The notes under the pieces: model-generated
Database searches by the model: none
Seen by the model: only the letters and a program-made list of their open reading frames with translations
Told to the model about the DNA's origin: nothing
Made by a program: the position numbers and the translations under genes
Assembly: GCF_025154015.1 (NCBI RefSeq)
Contig: NZ_JAOAMV010000002.1
Coordinates: forward strand, 248,001-312,000
Direction: 5' to 3'
DNA length: 64,000 bases
From: Tsuneonella litorea
GTDB lineage: Bacteria > Pseudomonadota > Alphaproteobacteria > Sphingomonadales > Sphingomonadaceae
Shown here: piece after piece, positions 53,888-62,449 of the stretch
Layout of the letters: every line of letters starts with the position of its first letter
Numbering within the stretch: position 1 is the stretch's first letter

Positions 53888-54769
53888 ATGACCCGCCGCC
53901 TTCCTCCCCTGCGCGCGCTCGAGGCGTTCCTGCGCGTCGTGCGCCTCGGATCGGCGCGGGCCGCGGCGACCGAACTTGGGCTGAGTCCCTCGGCGCTGTC
54001 GCGGCGGATCGGCACGCTCGAGGAGTTCGTCGGCAAGAAACTGTTCACTCGCGCGCACCAGGCGATGCAGCTGACCGACGACGGGCGCGCGTTCCACGAT
54101 GCTGTCGCCCCCCATATCGAGGCGCTCGCGGCAGCCGTCGAATCGCAGTCCGACAAGGTCGGGCTGATGCGGCTGCACCTCGGCGTGCTTCCGCTGTTCG
54201 GGGGACAGCGCCTGTTCCCCCGCCTTCCCGAACTGCGCAAGCTGCACCCGCGCCTGCACATCGACATCGATACAGGTCCGCACCTGCTCGACCGGGTCGG
54301 AGACACGCTCGACGCGGCGATCGTGCTCATGCAGAAACCCGATTCGTCGCTCCACGCCGTGCGGCTCGACCACAACCTCGTCTACGCGATCGCCTCGCCC
54401 GAGGTGGCGCGAGAGGTCGGCCCGGAACCCGACGCCCGGAAACTCGCGAGCCAGACCTTCCTCGTCCATAACGAACTGCCCGACAGTTTCGTCGCCTGGC
54501 GCGAGGCGATGGGCCTCAAGCAGTTCGAGCCCGCCGCGATCGACCACTACGATTCCGGCCAGCTCATCCTCGAGGCGGCCGCGCAGGGCCTGGGTATCGC
54601 GATCATGCACGACGATCATTTCAAGCGCACGCGCGACAAGCGCCTGGAACGCCTGTTCGACGTCGATGTCGCCAGCCCCTATTCGTACTGGTTCGTCTGC
54701 CGCCCGCGCGATCTCGAACAGCGCCCGGTGCGGCTGTTCCATGAATGGCTGATCACCGCGAACCTCTGA
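53888..54769 (+). CDS. LysR-family regulator (GcvA-like)
   Basis: A 293-residue transcription factor. The N-terminal winged HTH (RALEAFLRVVRLGSARAAATELGLSPSALSRRIGTLEE, about 8-48) has the LysR signature. The substrate-binding half includes LHLGVLPLFGGQRL, RLDHNLVYAIASPEV and EAAAQGLGIAIMHD, the GcvA-like G-L-G-I-A motif. The effector and targets are unknown; the adjacent EcsC gene, 61 bases downstream in the same direction, may be one. Confidence 0.9.
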   Translation: MTRRLPPLRALEAFLRVVRLGSARAAATELGLSPSALSRRIGTLEEFVGKKLFTRAHQAMQLTDDGRAFHDAVAPHIEALAAAVESQSDKVGLMRLHLGVLPLFGGQRLFPRLPELRKLHPRLHIDIDTGPHLLDRVGDTLDAAIVLMQKPDSSLHAVRLDHNLVYAIASPEVAREVGPEPDARKLASQTFLVHNELPDSFVAWREAMGLKQFEPAAIDHYDSGQLILEAAAQGLGIAIMHDDHFKRTRDKRLERLFDVDVASPYSYWFVCRPRDLEQRPVRLFHEWLITANL

Positions 54770-54830
54770 TCCGGCGGAACGCGCCGCCATTCTCGCGTGT
54801 TTATCCGGTTCGACAGTCAGGAGCACGCGT

Positions 54831-55553
54831 GTGGATATTCGCAAGGAACAGGACGCCTTTCGCAAGGCCAGGCCATCGCGCCTGGGGCGCGGCATCGAGC
54901 GGCTGACCAATCCGTTCGGCAAGGCTCTCGCCAGCGTCGTCCCGAACGCGCTCGTGCAGGCGGTGGTCAAGGGCATCGATGCGGCAGCGGGGACCCCAGC
55001 CCTCGCCCGGATGCGGCACGATCCGGCCGACATTGCAGCCGCCCGCGAGGCGGCGGAGAAGGTGGAGCGGCTGGCCAAGACGGTCAATGGCGCGACGGGC
55101 GCGGCAGCCGGCTTCGGCGGGGCGATCTCGGCCGGCCTGGACATTCCTGCGTCCATCGCGATCGCGCTGCGCAACATCCGCGATACCGGCCGTGCCTTTG
55201 GTTATGCCGGCCTTGGCGAGGCGGAAAAGCTGTTCCGCCTCCAGATCCTCGAACTTGCTGCGCTCGATGATCCCGACTTGCGCGCAGAGCGCATCGCCGG
55301 GATCGAGGCCGCGATCGCCGACGACGGGTCGTTGAGGCCCGTGACGGGTGACGCGGCCACGCCGATGGTCGATGCGGCAGTGGAGCGGATCAGCCGCGCG
55401 ATGGCCCTTGCCACCTTCCGCAGGCGGATCGGGATGGTCGTTCCGCTGGCAGGTTCGGCGGTGGGTCTGATGGTCAACCGCTCGTTCCAGTCGGACGTAT
55501 CGAAAGCCGCCCGGTTCGCCTTCCAGGAAAGGCGGCTTCGCGCGGGAGGCTAG
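54831..55553 (+). CDS. EcsC-family protein
   Basis: A 240-residue protein with a hydrophobic central segment (GAAAGFGGAISAGLDIPASIAIALRNI, about 85-115) and a second one near residues 200-216 (GMVVPLAGSAVGLMV). This layout and the ALRNIRDTGRAFGYA stretch are of the EcsC family. In Bacillus subtilis EcsC is linked to the EcsAB transporter; in proteobacteria the function is not known. The start is a GTG at 54831 with GGAG upstream. Its TAG stop overlaps that of the AraC gene as CTAG. Confidence 0.75.
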   Translation: MDIRKEQDAFRKARPSRLGRGIERLTNPFGKALASVVPNALVQAVVKGIDAAAGTPALARMRHDPADIAAAREAAEKVERLAKTVNGATGAAAGFGGAISAGLDIPASIAIALRNIRDTGRAFGYAGLGEAEKLFRLQILELAALDDPDLRAERIAGIEAAIADDGSLRPVTGDAATPMVDAAVERISRAMALATFRRRIGMVVPLAGSAVGLMVNRSFQSDVSKAARFAFQERRLRAGG

Positions 55554-56446
55554 TCGCGGCCTCTCGCCAGCGCCTGCGCTGGCGCGCCGAGCACCTTCTT
55601 GCGCAGCGCCAGCGACTGCCGCAACAGCGGATTGTCCATTTTCAGAAAAGCTTGCGGGCTCATGCCGAGAAAGCCGTGGGCATCGCGGATGAAGTGCGAA
55701 TAATCGGTATAGCCATAGTCGATCGCCCGGGCGCTGCCCGATGGGCTGTTTGCCCCGCATTCGCCCAGCGCATGAAGCGAACGCAGGAATCGCGCGCGGC
55801 GGATCAGCAGCTTGGGCGGAAATCCGAAAATCCGCTTGGCCAGCCGCTCTGTCGTGTGGCGCGGCCTGCCGATGCGGCGCGCCAGTTCCTCGACCTTCGA
55901 TATTCCGCGTTCGAGCAGGGCCTCCTCGAACGCGGCGATGACGTCCTCGTTGCGGCTGGGCCAGGGCATGGCCGCAACGAGTGCCGCATCGAGGATGGCC
56001 GGGATCGCATCGTCGTCGTCCGCCGCTGCCTCGAGCGCGCGCGCGAGCGCGGTCGTGTCGATGCGCAGAGCCTCACCCGGCTCAGCGACGCGATCGGTCC
56101 ACTCGGAAGCCGGGACCCGCGACAGCCGCGCCCAGCCGCGCGGCAGGATTCCGACCCCGATCGTCTGTCCGGGGCCGCTGCGCGACCAGGTGATCCCGCT
56201 CGATGGGCCGAACAGCGCGACCGGTGGAACCGCCTGCCATGAGCCCCGCGGCGGCTGCACGCACCAGTTCCCGGGCTTACCCAGGGTAAACCGCAGGATC
56301 GCACCCGCGGGTTGGAATGCGTCGGTCTGCGGCTCCCCGACCGAGGAGCCGATCCGATACAGATGGTAGCCACTGACCAGCGCCCGCAGCGCGGGAGCCG
56401 GTTGCCAGTAGCGCATCTGCGGTTCGGTGGTGTGCGACCCTTTCAC
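55550..56446 (-). CDS. AraC-family transcriptional regulator
   Basis: A 298-residue regulator. The N-terminal part (about 1-150) is an AraC-associated sensing domain with no recognised ligand. The C-terminal AraC HTH is at about 190-270 (RGISKVEELARRIGRPRHTTERLAKRIFG, ending DYGYTDYSHFIRDAHGFLGMSPQAF). The last is the second-helix signature GYxDxSHFxRxxxxxxGMSP. The GTG at 56446, after AAAGG, or the ATG at 56416 is the start. It follows ppiB by 25 bases on the same strand. Confidence 0.88.
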   Translation of the reverse strand: MKGSHTTEPQMRYWQPAPALRALVSGYHLYRIGSSVGEPQTDAFQPAGAILRFTLGKPGNWCVQPPRGSWQAVPPVALFGPSSGITWSRSGPGQTIGVGILPRGWARLSRVPASEWTDRVAEPGEALRIDTTALARALEAAADDDDAIPAILDAALVAAMPWPSRNEDVIAAFEEALLERGISKVEELARRIGRPRHTTERLAKRIFGFPPKLLIRRARFLRSLHALGECGANSPSGSARAIDYGYTDYSHFIRDAHGFLGMSPQAFLKMDNPLLRQSLALRKKVLGAPAQALARGRD

Positions 56447-56471
56447 CGAGAACCTTTCCGGCCTTGCGGTG

Positions 56472-56936
56472 TCAGCCTACGGTGGCCTTGACGATCTTGC
56501 CGGGTTCGCGCGGCGGCTCGCCCTTGGGCAGCGCGTCGATGTGCTCCATCCCGCTCTCGACCTGGCCCCAGACGGTGTACTGGCGGTCGAGGAACCGCGC
56601 ATCGTCGAAGCAGATGAAGAACTGGCTGTTCGCGCTGTCGGGATTGTTGGTCCGCGCCATCGAGCAGGTGCCGCGCACGTGCGGTTCGGCGTTGAACTCC
56701 TGCTTGAGATCGGGCTTGTCGCTGCCGCTCATGCCGGTGCCGGTCGGATCGCCGCCCTGCGCCATGAAGCCGGGGATCACCCGGTGGAACACCACGCCGT
56801 CGTAGAATCCCTCGTTGGCGAGCTCGGTGATGCGCTCGACATGGTTCGGAGCAAGGTCGGGCCGCAGCTTGATGACGACGTCGCCGCCCTCCCCGTTGCC
56901 GGTGTCGAGGGTGAAGGTAAGTGTGTCGGCGGCCAT
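56472..56936 (-). CDS. Peptidyl-prolyl cis-trans isomerase (cyclophilin)
   Basis: Cyclophilin of 154 residues accelerating prolyl isomerisation. The family signatures are FYDGVVFHRVIPGFMAQGGDPTGTG and MARTNNPDSANSQFFI. There is no signal peptide, so it is cytoplasmic (PpiB-like). An AAGGAG precedes the ATG at 56936. A TATAT element about 40 bases upstream on the minus strand may be the -10. Confidence 0.93.
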   Translation of the reverse strand: MAADTLTFTLDTGNGEGGDVVIKLRPDLAPNHVERITELANEGFYDGVVFHRVIPGFMAQGGDPTGTGMSGSDKPDLKQEFNAEPHVRGTCSMARTNNPDSANSQFFICFDDARFLDRQYTVWGQVESGMEHIDALPKGEPPREPGKIVKATVG

Positions 56937-57034
56937 CGGTGTCTCCTTGATCGAATCGGGGCCGATATAAGGAGGATCGCGGCGAAGTCACCCGCCGGCT
57001 TGCGTTTCGCTGTCTCGCGCCTAAGGCCACGCGC

Positions 57035-58492
57035 ATGGCGGACGAGACCACCCTCGAAGACGAAGCGATGCGCGCTGGCGACGAGGCCGCCCAGGCCGAC
57101 GACCGGCCCGACGACCGCGTCGACGACGAGCGCCACGACGAGGACAACCGGCTGAAACCGGAATACCTGCGCAGCGTCGTCGCCGCGCTCGACGAAGACG
57201 ACCCGGCGCTCGTTCACGAACTGGTCGAGCCGCTTCATCCGGCCGACGTCGCCGACCTTTTCGAACTGCTCGATTCGGACGACCGCCCACTCCTTGCCGC
57301 CGCCATTCCGGACCTGATGACCGGCGAGGTCATCGCCGAGCTGAACGACCACGTCCGCGACGACATGATGGAGGCACTCGGCCCCGAGGCCGTCGCCGAG
57401 ATTGCCGAGCAGCTCGATACCGACGACGCGGTCCAGCTGATCGAGGACCTCGAGCCTGCCGAACAGGCCGCGATTCTCGCCGAGATGGAGCCAGAGGACC
57501 GCGCCGCCATCGAGAGCGCGCTGGCCTATCCGGAGGAAACCGCCGGGCGCCTGATGAGCCGCGATTTCGTCGCGGTGCCCGAGCACCTGACGGTCGGCGA
57601 CCTCATCGACTACCTCCGCGACGCGGAGCAGGACGACCTGCCGACCGAGTTCTGGGAGGTCTTCATCGTCGACCTCGCGCACAAGCCGGTCGGCACCTGC
57701 CAGCTGTCGTGGATCATGCGCACGCCCCGCGCGACCCCCCTCGTCGAGGTCATGAAGCGCGACCAGACCCTCATCCCGGTCACGATGGACCAGGAAGAGG
57801 TCGGCAACATGTTCCAGAAATACGCGCTGATTTCGGCCGCGGTGATCGACGAGAACGGGCGGCTCGTCGGCCAGATGACCGCCGACGACGTGGTCCACAT
57901 CGTGTCCGAGGAAGCCGGCGAGGACGTTCTGCTGCTGTCCGGCGCCGGCGATGGCGACATCAACGAACCGATCCGCGAGGCCTATGTCGCCCGCGTGCGC
58001 TGGCTGGTCGCCAACCTCGGCACGGCGGTCGTGGCGAGCGCGATCATCGCGCTGTTCGGTGCGGCAATCGAACAGCTGGTGGCGCTGGCCGTGCTGATGC
58101 CGATCGTCGCCAGCATCGGCGGCAACGCGGGGACGCAGACGATGGCGGTCACCGTGCGCGCCATCGCGATGAACCAGCTCACCCGCGCCAACACCCGGCG
58201 GATGATCTGGCGCGAGATGCGCGTCGCCATGCTCAACGGGACCACGGTGGCCGTGCTGATCGGCGTTGCTGTCGCGCTGCTGTTCACGCCCCAACTCGGC
58301 GCGGTCATCGCCGCTGCGATGGTCATCAACATCGTCGTCGCGGGACTGGCGGGCGTGGCGGTGCCGGTGATCTTCGAACGGCTCGACCAGGATCCCGCGG
58401 TCGCCTCGAGCGTCTTCGTGACGATGATCACCGATTCGATGGGCTTCTTCGCGTTCCTCGGCCTGGCGGTGGCGACCGGGCTGGCGGGCTGA
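57035..58492 (+). CDS. mgtE: Magnesium transporter MgtE
   Basis: Mg2+ channel/transporter of 485 residues. A long acidic N-terminal tail (residues 1-40) precedes the MgtE_N helical domain (HPADVADLFELLDSDDR), two CBS domains (YPEETAGRLMSRDFVAV, ALISAAVIDENGRLVGQMT) and a five-helix membrane part starting around residue 320, with the signature PIVASIGGNAGTQTMAVTVRAIA. TTGCGT (57000-57005), 16 bases and TAAGGC (57022-57027) may be a promoter, leaving only a few leader bases. DUF1489 follows directly. Confidence 0.95.
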   Translation: MADETTLEDEAMRAGDEAAQADDRPDDRVDDERHDEDNRLKPEYLRSVVAALDEDDPALVHELVEPLHPADVADLFELLDSDDRPLLAAAIPDLMTGEVIAELNDHVRDDMMEALGPEAVAEIAEQLDTDDAVQLIEDLEPAEQAAILAEMEPEDRAAIESALAYPEETAGRLMSRDFVAVPEHLTVGDLIDYLRDAEQDDLPTEFWEVFIVDLAHKPVGTCQLSWIMRTPRATPLVEVMKRDQTLIPVTMDQEEVGNMFQKYALISAAVIDENGRLVGQMTADDVVHIVSEEAGEDVLLLSGAGDGDINEPIREAYVARVRWLVANLGTAVVASAIIALFGAAIEQLVALAVLMPIVASIGGNAGTQTMAVTVRAIAMNQLTRANTRRMIWREMRVAMLNGTTVAVLIGVAVALLFTPQLGAVIAAAMVINIVVAGLAGVAVPVIFERLDQDPAVASSVFVTMITDSMGFFAFLGLAVATGLAG

Positions 58493-58497
58493 CGCCC

Positions 58498-58890
58498 ATG
58501 CCGCTCAGCATGACCAAGATCGCCTACCGCTCGAAGAGCATCGATTCGCTGCGCGCGTGGGTCGAGGCCGGCGACGAGGCGCATATGCGCACCCGCTATC
58601 GCCCCACTCGCCACGCGGAAATGATCGGCGGGTCGCTCTACTGGATCATGGATCACGCGATCGTCGCGCGGTGCGAGATCCTGGGGTTCGAGCAGCGCAA
58701 GGACGGTCACTGGACAATCCGCCTCGCGCCCCGGCTCGTGCTCGTCCAGCCCAAGCACAAGCGCGCCCACCAGGGCTGGCGCTACCTCGAGGAAAGGAAC
58801 GCGCCCCGTGACCTGGAAGAAGGGGAGGAGCCGAGCGACGCCATCCCCGGACGGCTGGCAGGCCGGTTGACCAAGCTGGGACTGATCTGA
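58498..58890 (+). CDS. DUF1489 family protein
   Basis: A 130-residue cytoplasmic protein of the alphaproteobacterial DUF1489 family, recognised by MTKIAYRSKSIDSLRAWVE, ARCEILGFEQRKDGHWTIRLAPRLVLVQP and KRAHQGWRYLEE. Function is unknown. It starts five bases after mgtE, and its C-terminus ends LAGRLTKLGLI. It is closely spaced but not overlapping, and an open frame running back into mgtE is rejected. A small hairpin follows the stop. Confidence 0.85.
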   Translation: MPLSMTKIAYRSKSIDSLRAWVEAGDEAHMRTRYRPTRHAEMIGGSLYWIMDHAIVARCEILGFEQRKDGHWTIRLAPRLVLVQPKHKRAHQGWRYLEERNAPRDLEEGEEPSDAIPGRLAGRLTKLGLI

Positions 58891-58904
58891 CGCGCCGAAG
58901 CGCG
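58891..58904 (+). terminator. Small hairpin after the DUF1489 gene
   Basis: CGCGC (58891-58895) pairs with GCGCG (58900-58904) around a CGAA tetraloop directly after the TGA. Without a T-tract it is weak and may be a 3'-end stabiliser rather than a terminator. Confidence 0.3.
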
Positions 58905-58968
58905 GCAATCCCATGAAGCCGGAACATCCAGGCGCCGCGCCTCGTTCGGTCAGGGAAGGAGAACTGCC

Positions 58969-59235
58969 ATGCCAGAACGCCAATCGCGCCACCCAGACAA
59001 CGATATCATCGACCAGGCGCAGAAGGATAGCGTGCCCGGCGTGCAAGGCAGCAGCGCCGGGGGCGAAGTCAACCGCCGGGTCGGCTCTCGCGCCGACGAG
59101 AAAACGGCGCAAGGCAAGCTCGAAGGCGACGAGGTCGAGACCGTGACCGGATCGGACAACCCGCAAGAAGACGCCCGCAAGGGCCCCAAGACGGTCGAAC
59201 ACATGGTCGGCGGGGGCTCCAGCCCTTCGCGCTAG
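58969..59235 (+). CDS. Small hydrophilic, probably disordered protein
   Basis: An 88-residue protein with no hydrophobic stretch, rich in Gly, Glu, Asp, Lys, Gln and Ser (PERQSRHPDNDIIDQAQKD, GEVNRRVGSRADEKTAQGKL, GDEVETVTGSDNP). The AAGGAG box seven bases before the ATG supports translation. It resembles small hydrophilic stress proteins in composition but I recognise no family. It lies between the DUF1489 gene and the convergent DsbA-like gene, with three bases between stops. Confidence 0.65.
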   Translation: MPERQSRHPDNDIIDQAQKDSVPGVQGSSAGGEVNRRVGSRADEKTAQGKLEGDEVETVTGSDNPQEDARKGPKTVEHMVGGGSSPSR

Positions 59236-59238
59236 CAA

Positions 59239-59913
59239 TCAGCCGCGCCGCGCGACGACCTTGCGCAGGACATCGACGTAGGTTTCCGCCCCCTGGGCGC
59301 CCGGAACCATGAACCTGCCGTCGATCACCATCGCCGGAACGCCGGTGACGTTGTTGTCCCACGCCAAGCGCTCCTCGGCGCGGACCTCGGCGGCAATCCG
59401 TTCGTCGTCGATTCCCGCCGCAGCCGCCGCGCGGTCGAAGCCCTGCTGCTCGGCGACGTCGAGCAGGACGTCGCGCTGCCCCACGTTGCGCCGCTGCTGG
59501 AAGTGCGCCGCGAACAGCGCGAGCTTCAATCGGGTCTGCGCCGCGGCTCCCTCGGCCTCGAGCGCCCACTTGAGCAGCTTGTGGGCGTCGAATGTGTTCC
59601 ACAGCATGGCCGGCGGCGGGTCACCCTCGCCCGAATAGTCGAACGAAAAGCCCGCCTCCGCCGCGCGCTGCGCCATCATTGCCCGCCCCGCGGCCGCCTG
59701 TTCGGGCGTGCGACCGTACTTGCGCGCGATGTGCGCGGTGCTCTCTTCGCCTTCCGGGCCCATGTCCGGGTTGAGCTCGAAGGGGAGCCAGCGGATTTCC
59801 GCCTCGATCTCGCCCTCCAGCTTCGCCAGCGCCGCCTCGAGGTTCTTGTAGCCGATCACGCACCACGGGCACATGACGTCGGACCAGATGTCGATGGTAA
59901 CCTTTTCGCTCAC
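59239..59913 (-). CDS. DsbA-family oxidoreductase, FrnE-like
   Basis: Thioredoxin-fold protein of 224 residues with the CPWC pair (Cys15, Cys18) in DIWSDVMCPWCVIGYKNL and the cis-Pro loop VTGVPAMVID. It belongs to the FrnE/polyketide-type DsbA group, which is cytoplasmic: there is no signal peptide. The probable start is the GTG at 59913, which overlaps the nudC stop as GTGA; an ATG five codons upstream would add MVARP. It may reduce or isomerise protein or small-molecule disulfides. Confidence 0.87.
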   Translation of the reverse strand: MSEKVTIDIWSDVMCPWCVIGYKNLEAALAKLEGEIEAEIRWLPFELNPDMGPEGEESTAHIARKYGRTPEQAAAGRAMMAQRAAEAGFSFDYSGEGDPPPAMLWNTFDAHKLLKWALEAEGAAAQTRLKLALFAAHFQQRRNVGQRDVLLDVAEQQGFDRAAAAAGIDDERIAAEVRAEERLAWDNNVTGVPAMVIDGRFMVPGAQGAETYVDVLRKVVARRG

Positions 59914-60794
59914 CGGTCGAGCCACCATTGCACGAGGTGGTGCGCGATCGCGAAGGAGCGGGGAAAGATCAACGCTTCGGTCCCGTCGGCGCCAGCATCG
60001 CGCGCCGCGAGCAGTTCCTCGTGGGTGAACCAGCGCGCGTCCTCGAGCTCAGTCTCGTCGATGGTGATCGCGTCGTCCTCGGCGACTGCGTGGCAGCCGA
60101 TCATCAGCTGGCTCGGGAACGGCCACGGCTGGCTGGCGATGTAGCGCACGTCGCGCACCCGGACGCCCGCTTCTTCGAGCACTTCGCGCGCCACGGCTTC
60201 CTCGATCGTCTCGCCTGGTTCGACGAAACCAGCCAGGGCCGAGAACATCCGCGGCGGAAAACGCGGCTGCCGACCAAGCAGGAGCCGCTTGCCGAGCGGA
60301 CCGTCGTGCTCCACGAGCATGATCGTGACAGGGTCGGTGCGCGGAAAATGCGCCGCGCCGCATTCGGGGCAGTCGCGCTGCCAGCCGCCCTTGGCGATTT
60401 TCGTGCGCCCGCCGCACCGCGCGCAGAAGCGATGGCGGGCGTGCCAGTCCACCAGGCTGCGCGCGCCGCCATAGATTGCCAGGTCCTGGGGCGAGAGCAC
60501 CTGCATCGCCTGCCAGATTTGCGGCTGCGCGTAGGCCGGGCCTTCGGCGCCCCGTTCGGGCACGGGGGCGAAGCAGGCCTTGCCGTCAAGCAAGCCGAGG
60601 AAAACGAGATCGCACCCGTCGGGCGCCTCCGCCAGGCTGCCCCATCCCAGCCCGCCGCTATCGGGATCGAACGTCGGCAGAAGACCGTCCAGCCGCAGCA
60701 GTCGCGCCCGCCAGTCCATCGCGGCCGCCAGTGCGCCAGGATCGCTGCGCAGGTGGTCGGCCCGGTCGAGCGGAGAGCCGCCGAATGCGATCAC
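59910..60794 (-). CDS. nudC: NAD(+) diphosphatase
   Basis: Nudix hydrolase that cleaves NAD(H) and removes the NAD cap from RNA. From the GTG at 60794, which overlaps the serine hydrolase stop as GTGA, it has 294 residues. A zinc-ribbon with CARCGG and CPECGAAHFPR precedes the Nudix box GFVEPGETIEEAVAREVLEEAG and the NudC-specific SQPWPFPSQLM. A longer open frame upstream is rejected because it lies within the hydrolase gene. Confidence 0.92.
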   Translation of the reverse strand: MIAFGGSPLDRADHLRSDPGALAAAMDWRARLLRLDGLLPTFDPDSGGLGWGSLAEAPDGCDLVFLGLLDGKACFAPVPERGAEGPAYAQPQIWQAMQVLSPQDLAIYGGARSLVDWHARHRFCARCGGRTKIAKGGWQRDCPECGAAHFPRTDPVTIMLVEHDGPLGKRLLLGRQPRFPPRMFSALAGFVEPGETIEEAVAREVLEEAGVRVRDVRYIASQPWPFPSQLMIGCHAVAEDDAITIDETELEDARWFTHEELLAARDAGADGTEALIFPRSFAIAHHLVQWWLDR

Positions 60795-62116
60795 GCCGCG
60801 GCGCGTCCCGGCATCGCCGCCAGGTCGGACAGCACGGCCCGGGTGAACTCTGCCGTCATGCCATAGGCGTCCGAAGGCATGTACTGCGTCATCAGGGTCG
60901 CCCGCAGGCCGCGGTGCAAGTCGACGAAGGCTGCGGTGCCGGCGGCCCCGCCCCAACCGAAGGTGCCCGCTTGTGCGCCAAGTCCGACGCGGCCGCCGGC
61001 CCCGAACCCCGATCCATCGGCAAAGGTGCCCGCGGTCTTCACGCCTTCGGGCAGCAGGTTCGACGTGCCCACACGAACCGCCGGTTCGCTCATCACCCGC
61101 GTTCCATCGATGCTGCCATAGCCCACCAGCATACGCAGGAACCGGTCGTAGTCATTGGCCGACATCACCAGGCCCGAACCGCCCATCGGAAACGGCGGCT
61201 CCTCGGCGAAGATCGAGTTGTTGCCCGGATCGATCGGCATCAGCGTCTCGCCCACCCGGAAATAGTTCGTAGTGAGCCGTCCGGTCTCGCTCGCGGGTAC
61301 TTCGAAAAAGCTGCTGGTCATGCCCGCGGGCTCGAACAGGCGGGTCTTGAGAAAGACGTCAAAGGGAGTGTCGCTCGCGACCTCGATCACCCGACCGAGC
61401 AGGTCGAGGCTGACCGAATACGACCAGTGCGTGCCCGGCTGGTAGACCAGCGGCAGCTTCGCGAGCCGATCGGCGAAGTCGGCAAGGCTGGACGCGCTCG
61501 GCGCGCCGGAGAACTGGGGCAGTTTGAGCTTGGATGCCTGGCCGGCGCTCAAACCCGCGTCCATGTAGGCCTGCCGTATGGGGCCCTTCTGGATGATCCC
61601 GTATCCGAGGCCCGCGGTGTGGGTCAGCAGGTGGCGCACGGTGATCGGGGTCTTCGCGGGCTCGAGATCGGCCAGTGAGCCATCGTAGGTCTTCTGCACC
61701 ATCATGTTGGCAAACGCGGGCAGGAAATCCGCTATCGGCTGGTTGAGGCCGAGCCTGCCGTCCTCGATCAACATCATCGCCGCCATGCCGGTGATCGGCT
61801 TGGTCATGGAATAGACGCGGAACAGGCTGTCCGCGCCCGCGGGCGCGGCCTGGCCGAGCGCCAGCGTGCCCGCTGCGATCACCTCGGGCGGCCGCTGCCC
61901 CCAGCCGAGCGCGGCGACGATCGTGGCGACCTTGCGCGCCGAGACGTAGTCGTTGACCAGCCGGGCGACCGAGGGCCAGCGCGCCGAATCGGCGGCATGA
62001 ACGGCGGTCGCCCCGAACGGCAGCCCTCCCAGCGCCGCTCCAGCGCCGAGCCACGCGCCCGACCGCAACAACCCGCGCCGCGACATCTGCGGCGTCACAA
62101 ATTCCCGGAATGCCAT
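60791..62116 (-). CDS. Tat-exported serine hydrolase (beta-lactamase class C fold)
   Basis: A 441-residue serine hydrolase. The N-terminus has a twin-arginine signal (SRRGLLRSGAWLGAGAALGG, residues 12-31). The catalytic SxxK is Ser103-Met-Thr-Lys106 (YSMTK), and the Tyr motif is YSVS in SYSVSLDLLGRVI. This is the esterase/EstB or penicillin-binding-protein-like group rather than an obvious antibiotic-resistance enzyme. GGAGAG before the ATG at 62116 supports this start over a frame continuing upstream. nudC overlaps its end. Confidence 0.85.
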   Translation of the reverse strand: MAFREFVTPQMSRRGLLRSGAWLGAGAALGGLPFGATAVHAADSARWPSVARLVNDYVSARKVATIVAALGWGQRPPEVIAAGTLALGQAAPAGADSLFRVYSMTKPITGMAAMMLIEDGRLGLNQPIADFLPAFANMMVQKTYDGSLADLEPAKTPITVRHLLTHTAGLGYGIIQKGPIRQAYMDAGLSAGQASKLKLPQFSGAPSASSLADFADRLAKLPLVYQPGTHWSYSVSLDLLGRVIEVASDTPFDVFLKTRLFEPAGMTSSFFEVPASETGRLTTNYFRVGETLMPIDPGNNSIFAEEPPFPMGGSGLVMSANDYDRFLRMLVGYGSIDGTRVMSEPAVRVGTSNLLPEGVKTAGTFADGSGFGAGGRVGLGAQAGTFGWGGAAGTAAFVDLHRGLRATLMTQYMPSDAYGMTAEFTRAVLSDLAAMPGRAAA

Positions 62117-62227
62117 CGACCTCTCCAAAATCGGTTTCAATTCGAGATTTGGGGCATTGGCCCGCCGCGGTCAATCGGGCTTGCGCGCACTCTTGCATCC
62201 GGTCAGTGTGGTAAGCATATAAGACAC

Positions 62228-62449
62228 ATGCTGAACATCATCTCGATCCTGCTCGGCCTCGTGGCCCTCGTCCTCGCGATCCCTTCGGCGATCCCGCTGC
62301 TCGGCTGGGGCAACTGGATCGTCCTGCCGATCGCGATCCTCGGCGCCGGCCTCGGTGCATTGTCGCGTTCCAACCACGGACGGAACTTCTGCCTCGTGGT
62401 GATCGTGATCGCGGTCATCCGCCTCTCGCTCGGCGGTGGAATCCTCTAG
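62228..62449 (+). CDS. 73-residue membrane protein
   Basis: A tiny protein with two hydrophobic segments: MLNIISILLGLVALVLAIPS at the start and FCLVVIVIAVIRLSLG near the end, with a short GNWIVLPIAILGAGLGAL stretch between that may be a third helix. Family unknown. Its TAG stop forms a CTAG with the stop of mutY. The start at 62228 has no strong ribosome-binding site; an in-frame extension further up is rejected because it overlaps the hydrolase gene. Confidence 0.6.
   Translation: MLNIISILLGLVALVLAIPSAIPLLGWGNWIVLPIAILGAGLGALSRSNHGRNFCLVVIVIAVIRLSLGGGIL

Noticed and set aside
60791-62116. Antibiotic-resistance beta-lactamase
   Set aside because: SxxK and the Tyr motif fit the class C fold, but the protein also matches esterase-type serine hydrolases and there is no resistance context.
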